From Siphonodentalium dalli (Eukaryota; Mollusca; Scaphopoda; Gadilida; Siphonodentaliidae), in contig CP136061.1 in NCBI GenBank assembly GCA_032622095.1, forward strand, positions 66,281,127 to 66,345,126: a DNA stretch of 64,000 bases, written 5' to 3'. The position numbers and the translations under genes are program-made. Shown here one piece after another: positions 44,401-53,400 of the stretch (the first letter of the stretch is position 1; each line of letters opens with the position of its first letter). The notes under the pieces were generated by a model that saw nothing but the letters and a program-made list of their open reading frames with translations, made no database searches and was not told the DNA's origin.

Positions 44401-47400
44401 ATCAGTTATCCTCCAATTAATATCTGTCCACGAAGCCAGTGAGATAATCCTCTTACTTTCCGGATCAGAAATCGCGTAATTTTAGTTAGGCTTCATCCTC
44501 AAAGTATCACTAAGCAAACAAACCCATCAGATTTCGGAAATTAATTATAAAAATTATATGCAAAGTAACATCTAACATGATCATTTAGTGGTATCAATCC
44601 ATTTCATCAGTCAATAAATCATGTAGACCTACTATATATTGCATTACTGCGGGGACCTACGCGAATTGAGTGACCTACGGAGACCTACGCAAATCTAGGG
44701 ACCTACTGCATAACGCGTCACCGCGCATGTGCAGTCTTTACATTTTGTACTTCCGGAATGACGTAACATATTCACGGAAGGACAGACAACAGACAAAGAT
44801 CCGGACCGAAAACATTACTTGCGTCCAGCATGGACTGGCGCAAGTAATAACATACTGTTTATGCCATATTTCTGATTTGTATAAGAATAAAGTCTGTCTA
44901 TATTTTACTATTCTTTCTGTTTATGGCGGTTTTTGACGGAGCTGAATATTTTAACAGCATACTGACCGCCAACGCCGCCCGTATCTTTAAGACTCCATGA
45001 CACATATACTGAGTCCATGCCTCCATAAATCATATATATATATTGAATATATTATTCATGTCCAAGTCATCTGAGTCCAGTACAAATATTGAAAAATAAT
45101 ACCATACAGAAATTCATTTCATTCAATTTATTGCTTCAATGTATTGTTCCAACTTTTGCAATGCCCAAAATTATGCAACAAAAGGCATATGCCAGCAAAG
45201 AGTTGAAATTAGTGTCCCAGAAATAATTACAGTGGGATATGAATCACAACTGGACTCAAATTTCTGGTGGAAGTGTACACAAACACAATATACGGCTGCT
45301 ATATAAAGTTTTTATAGCTTTGTCTTTGTCAAGTAGGAGATGGAGACAAAGAATGTGATGGACCATGAGAGATCAAGCACCTAGCGATGCCAGAGACTGG
45401 TGATAGATTTATACTTCCTGTATCTGGGCAAACTAGAAAAATTGTTGATGATATGATAGCATCAGAAAATACAGCCTTTCCCAGAAATAACAGTTTGAAT
45501 TTTTTTTATGATACCTATTGGTGTCATCATTGAAATGTTAATATGAAACCAAGTTTGATGTAACCCTCGATTTTCAGTATATATCTAAATAAACATTGTT
45601 ATTCCAGTTTGGCAAAAGTATATATTGTAATTAAGCTAGATTATTTGTGATTAAATCCACTGATCTGAAATGCTCAATTGGAGCAGTTTGTAAATATCTG
45701 GACAAACAAAAGGATACTAATAATAGTAATACCATCTATATTGACCAACAGTTTATTGGGATGTAAAAAACTGGTTTAATCCCTATGAATGTATGAAGTT
45801 CTGATGAAAACAATAATTAACCCTTTCTATACTAAATACCCTTTGATGAGTTGTTCCTTAGGAAATGTTAAGATAATAAATAGATTGTTAAACTTATTGT
45901 CTGAAGATTTCCCACCAAAGAATATGAATACTTCTGCACTTGCATTTGCTTTTGTCTGCTTTTATTACCTGAACATCCCCCCAAATGGATAATAAACCAT
46001 TCCAATGAATACCTTTACTGAATGAGAGAATCTATTTAGTAAAGAAAAGGTTAATAAACTGATAATACCACATTTTATCCACAAACGTTGAAGCGATGAA
46101 CACAATCATGGATTAAAAATATTCGACACAAGGGGTGTGGAATAAAAACAGAACACAACTTGCGTCATAATCTAGAATATTTATGCCTCAAATCATTCGA
46201 TATAAGATTCTTGATTAAGATGCGCATTGTATTCTGTCTATTTACTAACACATTGTATTCTGTCTATGTACTAACACATTGTATTCTCTCTATGTAATAA
46301 TGTATTGTATTCTGTCTATGTACTAACACATTGTATTCTGTCTAAGTACTAACACAGTGTATTCTGTCTATGTAATAATGTATTGTATTCTGTCTATGTA
46401 CTAACACATTGTATTCTGTCTAAGTACTAACACAGTGTATTCTGTCTATGTAATAATGTATTGTATTCTGTCTATGTACTAACACATTGTATTCTGTCTA
46501 TGTACTAACACATTGTATTCTGTCTATGTACTAACACATTGTATTCTGTCTATGTACTAACACATTGTATTCTGTCTATGTACTAACACATTGTATTCTG
46601 TCTATGTACTAACACATTGTATTCTGTCTATGTACTAACACATTGTATTCTGTCTATGTACTAACACATTGTATTCTGTCTATGTACTAACACATTATAT
46701 TCTGTCTATATACTAACGCATTGTATTCTGTCTATGCACTAACGCAATGTTTTCTGTCTATGTACTAACGCAATGTTTTCTGTCTATGTACTAACGCAAT
46801 GTTTTCTGTCTATGTACTAACGCATTGTATTATTTCTATGTACTAACATCTAGAGTTTGAATCAGCTCAAAGTTATCTCCATCCCATTCCTTGATTTTCT
46901 TGTCTTTTCCTCCTGAGAAGAAATAGTGTGTCTTGCCAACAAATTGCAAACACATAATGCTGAAGAAACATAAAAGTCAGTTATTTTATCGAAGAAGATA
47001 AATGTAGGCACATAGGTCAAACTTTTATTGGATCTCCAATTGCCAGAATGATTGGTATCGATGAAAACAAGAGCATTGCTAGGGTGTGGCAAGATATCCC
47101 TGTAGTAATTTCAACAAAGGGCCATAACCAGTAATCCATATGCCAAATTTGAAAAAAAATCAGATAACTAAAACTAAAGTTATCACCAGGAAACCAAAAT
47201 AATCGGCAAATTCTAAGTCGACAAGGACCATAACTCAGGCAAAAATTGGAGGACCGAATCCAAATTCTAACTTGACGTGTATTTTGGGCTAGTAAACTCA
47301 CATACCTAGTTTCATTCCATTCAATTCAGATTTACTAAAGTTATTATCCGGAAACAAAAATCGAGTACAAATTTTTTTTTAAAAGAAGGGCCGTAACTCT

Positions 47401-50400
47401 GGTGAAAATTGGTGGGCGGAACCCGAATTGAACTTGACCTGTATTTTGTGCTAGTAAACCCACATACCAAATTTTATTACTTTCAGTTCAGACTTACTAA
47501 ACTTATCAACCGAAATGAAACATAATAAATTCCATATAAAATGGGAAAATTACCTGAGCACATTGGTATAATTGAACATATTACAGTATTTCTGATGATG
47601 GCAGTGCCAAACATTGGTGAATATTTCTAAGAAGCAGTGCAAAATATGATGTGTCTAGAATCAAATTGTGTATGCCCTCATTAACCAAGACCTGTTGTAA
47701 CAGGAACTTAATTATTACAATTAAAATAGCTTTCATGTTGTATAACTGAATAATTAAATATAGGCAAATTTTAAAGATGGACTGTTACTTCCAAGCAAGT
47801 TTTATATAGATTCAAGGGTATAAAATAATAGATATGAATCGAGGACACTGAGTAGGTTTAATACAGATTTCAGGGTATAAAATAATAGATATGAATGGAG
47901 GAAACCTGTCTAAAAAGCTTCTATCAATTAATATCAATTTTATCCAGAATTTCTTATCATGAATATGGGAGTTTTAGAAGAATAAGTACTCTAATCTTGT
48001 TAGCAGCAAATTTCAGATCTGCTAAGAGATTTACTGCGAATTACAATCAAAATAAACCACTTTATTGTGCCTTTACAAACAAATAATATACCCCATCTTC
48101 AGTTTTATCTGTATTTTATTCACTAAATAGCTATTTGTAGTCTTGAAATCTGTAATTGTGGCTCAGAAGAGATAGAGCATCTTTAACAGAGAAGGATTTG
48201 ACAGGTTACATATAATCAAGCTTGCAAATAGTGTGTCTGTTATATGCAGAATGAGGTCTCCAAAGGGTGAATTTACTGGCGCTATCCTGCACAGTGGGCT
48301 AGCATCACCAAATTCACCCCTCTAGGGACCTCATTCTGCTTAGGCCTCGACTGCTATGGGAGACCTAGAATCAGATTGAAGTTCCCCAGTTGATGTTGGT
48401 AATGTTCACTCATTAGTCACCTCGATTAAGCATTTTATCTTATGTAAATTATGGGATATAGAAACTTCCCAGAAGGGAACTATAAAAACAATGTTAATTT
48501 GAGACTGTAGATACTTCTCATAATAGGAGGCCTAAGCAGAATGAGGCCCCCAGAGGGTGAATCTGGCGATGCTAGCCCGCTATGCAATGATAGCATCACT
48601 AAATTCACCCTCTGGAAACCTCATTCTGCAAATGACAGACACACTATTTGCAGGTTTGCATATAATTCTAGTTTAGGTTGTGTAACCTACACAGAGATAT
48701 GATAATCATTGGCTACAATATTTTTCAATTGGAAAATTGAAAGGAGAAAACAACTAAACCCACCTGTCATCATGAGCAAATATAGATTTATGACAGTCTC
48801 CAAAATCCAAGCCCCAGATCTTTATGTTGCGGTCAGCTGAACCTGTTACAATCAGTGTGCTATCAGCAGAGATATCCAAACACAATACAGGCAGCTTATG
48901 TCCATATAAGGATAAGAAGAACTGGAACGAGAATGGCCAAATCAAGTTCACAAGTTGATGGCCATGCTTGGCATTTATGTGACACATGTAAGAATTGTTT
49001 TTAAATTACATCCAGAATCTAATTTGATTATTGATACTGCATACGAGCGGCATCCGTCATGGAAGAGTTTTGGACCTGTCCTATTTTTAAAATTCACAAA
49101 ATGATCTACCATCCAGTGTTGACTGACTTTGTAAAATCTTAGCCGATAATACGAAAATTATGAGCAACAACATGCAACAGTATGCGGATCAAGGGTGTGA
49201 ATGGCCAAATAAATAGCATTACATTTCAACTCTGAAGAAATAAATGTACTGCATTTCAGGCATAACAACCTTCAACAAGAGCACACCATCGGGCGTGGCA
49301 TAATACACCCGTTTCTGGAGTAGAGTGGGGCTAGGATTAATTCATTTGTTTGAAACCTTTGATTTAAGACAAAACAAGCAGTTGCAGATGGCAGTATCCC
49401 CCGCCAAATTGTGCAGTTGGGGAAGTACATTCTCACTAATGTTTGCGTTCTCAGTATGTGCTAAACAAGAGGTGGGATTCTGTCAAAAAGCCTGGCTTAC
49501 GAACTCATTTTAGGTACTGGTCATGGAACGAATATACCAAAAATCTTTTAAATCCGTTGACATTTGTGGAAATGAGCCCTGTGAAGTTGTCTATTTGCTA
49601 TTTGGTAAATTCAACAAAAATAATAAACAAAGTCTGAAAATATCCGGCCGGATCTGGTTTGCGAACTCGTTCTAGATACTGTTCATGTGAACTCTTATAC
49701 CAAAAATCTTTTAAATCTGTTGACATTTGTGGAAATTAGCCATGTAAGTCCAATAACTCCAGTAAAAATATCCGGCCGGACCTGGCTTGCGAACTCATTC
49801 TAGGCAATGGTCAGGTGAACTCATATACCAAAAATCTTTGAAATCCGTTGACATTTGTTCAAGTTACGACTTACAAATTCGGGACGCTGGACGGACGGAC
49901 GGACGATGCGACGGACGGATGGAAGTTCATCATGGAACCCATTCCTATATCCCCCGCAAATTTAATTTGGCGGGGGATAATAAAAACAAAAATAAAACAC
50001 AATAATCTGGAAACCGCAAATCAGGTAAAATTTAAGTCGAAAAAGGGGCATAACTCAGTCAAAATCATGCGGACGAAACCCATATTCGAACTTGATCTGT
50101 ATCTTGGGGTGATAAACTAATATACCAAATTTGGTTCAGTTCACTCAAATCAATCTAAAGTTATCATCCGGAAACCAAAAGCGGACGGACGGACAACCCA
50201 TTTACATAATACAACCGTTTTTTCAAACCGGCATATAAAAAGAATATTTTATGTCAGACACGCACATGAGACCTCCCATACATCGATCAGAATGAGAAAA
50301 GGCCTGGGAGTCATGATCGACAACAAACAAATTCCATAGCCATGAAAATAAAGTAGTCAACAAGGCTTACCAAACACTTGGCGTTCAAAGGAACATTTAG

Positions 50401-53400
50401 TCAAAATTATTCGAATATATTAAAAATGTTATACAACTCCATGGCGCACCCAATCCTGGAATACAGCACATAGCAGTGTCTGGTCACCAATCACAGAAAC
50501 TTGAAAGTGTTAAAAAAAGAGCAACTGGGATGGTGAAAAGACTGTCACAATTTAGCTACAGGAGTTGTTTAATTATTCTGTCTACCATCACCAGAACACC
50601 GAAGACTCCGCACTGACCTTATTGAAACATACAAGATACTTTGGAATACTACAATGTGGACAATGTTTTTCAATAAAGCTAGTTATGCAGAGTTATGATG
50701 TAAAAAGAGCTGACATTAATGGAAGTTATATCTGAAATATCAAATCCGACACTTGAGGAAATTTTGCTTCTCAAATTGGTTGTGTACCGAATGGAATAGC
50801 TTACCAGACTATGTTGTGGAGGTGCCAACAGTGCTCCATTTCATAGAATTCGAGAAAGGGCACTTATTCAACAGGAAGTTTGAAAATGACAAACAGTGTA
50901 ACAAGGACAGCCATCGAAGGGACACGTGCAAAATGTAACCATGATGTTATTTTACCTATATTCGTATATATCATATATGGAACAAAAGTGTGCAAGGACT
51001 ATTGATGATGATATCATGTTAGAATAAGGCTAAAATCTGAATAGTTACCTTTAGCGTGTCAGCGAAAAACACTTTAACTGTATTATCCAAAAGAGAAACT
51101 GCCAGCAGCCTCTGGTCAGGACTGGAACATAATTAAAAAACTTTCTTATAAAGATAAACAAAGATGAATAACTCTAGAATGGAAAATCCTAACCAAATGA
51201 TTTCATTAAGATTCGAGCACTACTGTTCAAGTTATGACATGAACAGACATCGGACAGATGTACGCAGACGAATGGATGGATGCACACACGGACGAACAGG
51301 TGCAATACAGTATACAACAAGAGCATCGCTAGGGCATGGCAAAATACGCCCTTTAGCCATTTCGAATTGTACTATCGCAAAATAAGATAATACTTTGAGC
51401 TTACATTTGAAGAAAATCTGATATACCCCTAATTTCAATGCCAAAATGTGGTCAAATTCTAAGTCAAAAATAGCCATAACTCATGTAAAAATAATTAGAC
51501 AGAACCTATATTCAAACTCGGAAACCAAAATGTTATGAAATTGGTCAAATTATAAGTTGAATAAAAGGTCGGTAGACCTCATGTCCGCCTCCAAGTGTCG
51601 GCTTGATACGACCGTTGTTTGTGCATAAAAACCTGTCTTTAGTGCTAGTAAACCTACATACCAAATTTAATTTCATTCAGTACACATTTACTAAAGTTAT
51701 CGTCCGGAAACCTCAAATTGGCAAAAATTCTAAGTAAAAAAGGGACATAACTCTGGTGAAAATTGGCGGGCGGAACCCGAATTCGAATTTGACCTGTGTT
51801 TTGCTGGGAGAAAGACACATACCAACTTTGGTTCAGATCAAATAATCCAAACTGGAGTCGGTTGGAAACCAAAAATGTTAACAGACGGTCAAATTCTAAG
51901 TCGAAAAAGGGGCGTAACTCATGTAAAAATAATTGGACGAAACCCATATTCGAACTTGGCCTGTATCTTTAGCTGGGAAATACACATACCAACTTTGGTT
52001 CAGATCAAATAATCCAAACTGGAGTTATCAGTCGGAAACCAAAAATGTTAACAGACGGTCAAATTCTAAGTCGAAAAGGGGGCATAACTCTGGTGAAAAT
52101 TGGCGGACGGAACCAGAATTCGAACTTGACCTGTCTTTTCTGCTAGTAAACCCACATACCAAATTTAATTTAATTTGGTTCACTCTAACTAAAGTTATCA
52201 TCCGGAAACCTTGGACGGACGCACGGTCGCACAGCGTGATTATAATAGTCCTCCGAACCCGTTGGGTCGGCGGACAATAAAAGGTCGGTAGACCTCATGT
52301 CTGCCTCTAAGCGTCGGCTTGATACGACTGTTGTTTTCACATAAAAATTGGCATGGGGGAACACGAAATCGAATATGATCTGTCTTTTGTGCTAGTAAAC
52401 CTACATACCAAATTGAATTTCATTCAGTACACATTTACTAAAGTTATCATCCGGAAACCTCAAATTGGCAAAAATTCTAAGTAAAAAAGGGAGATAACTC
52501 TGGTGAAAATTGGTGGGCGGAACCCGAATTCGAACTTGACCTGTGTTTTGCTGGGAGAAAGACACATACCAAATTTGGTTTAAATCTGATTAACTCTACT
52601 AAAGTTATCATCCGGACACCAACTTTTGGGGTTTTATGTGTCGGGTCGGCGGACAAAAAAGGGCCATAACTCTCGCAAAAATTATCGGGTTAAACCGAAA
52701 TTCGAACTTGAGCTGTATTTTGATATAAGTAATCCATTAAAAAACGGATTTTGCATATAAACAATCCAATATCATGTTATCATCCGGAAACCAAAAAACA
52801 GAAGAAAAACTGAATTTTCTATGTCGAAAAAAGGGGCATAACTCTGCCAAAAATGGTCGGGCAGAACCCAAGTTCGAACTTGACCTGTGTTTTGCTGGGA
52901 GAAAGTAATATACCAAATTTGGTTTGAATCCGATTAACTCTACTAAAGTTATCATCCGGAAACCAACTTTAAGGGGTTTTCTAAGTAAAAAAAGGGGCAT
53001 AACTCTGGTGAAAATTGGCGGACGGAACCAGAATTTGAACTGTACCTGTCTTTTCTGCTAGTAAACACACATAATTTAATTTAATTTGGTTCACTCTAAC
53101 TAAAGTTATCATTAGGAAACCTCGGACGCACGCACGCACTAACGTGCTGATTATAATAGTCCTCCGAACCCGTTGGGTCGGCGGACAAAATGGGCCGTCA
53201 CTCATGTAAAAATAATTGGACGGAACCCATATTCGAACTTGACCTGTATCTTTAGCTGGGAAATCCACATACCAACTTTGGTTCTGATCAAATAATACAA
53301 ACTGGAGTTATCGGTCGGAAACCAAAAATGTTAACAGACGGTCAAATTCTAAGTCGAAAAAGGGCCGTAACTCATGTAAAAATAATTGGACGGAACCCAT

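Noticed and set aside
46228-46850. CRISPR-like regular repeats
   Set aside because: Units are contiguous with no unique spacers, and the setting is an animal intron.
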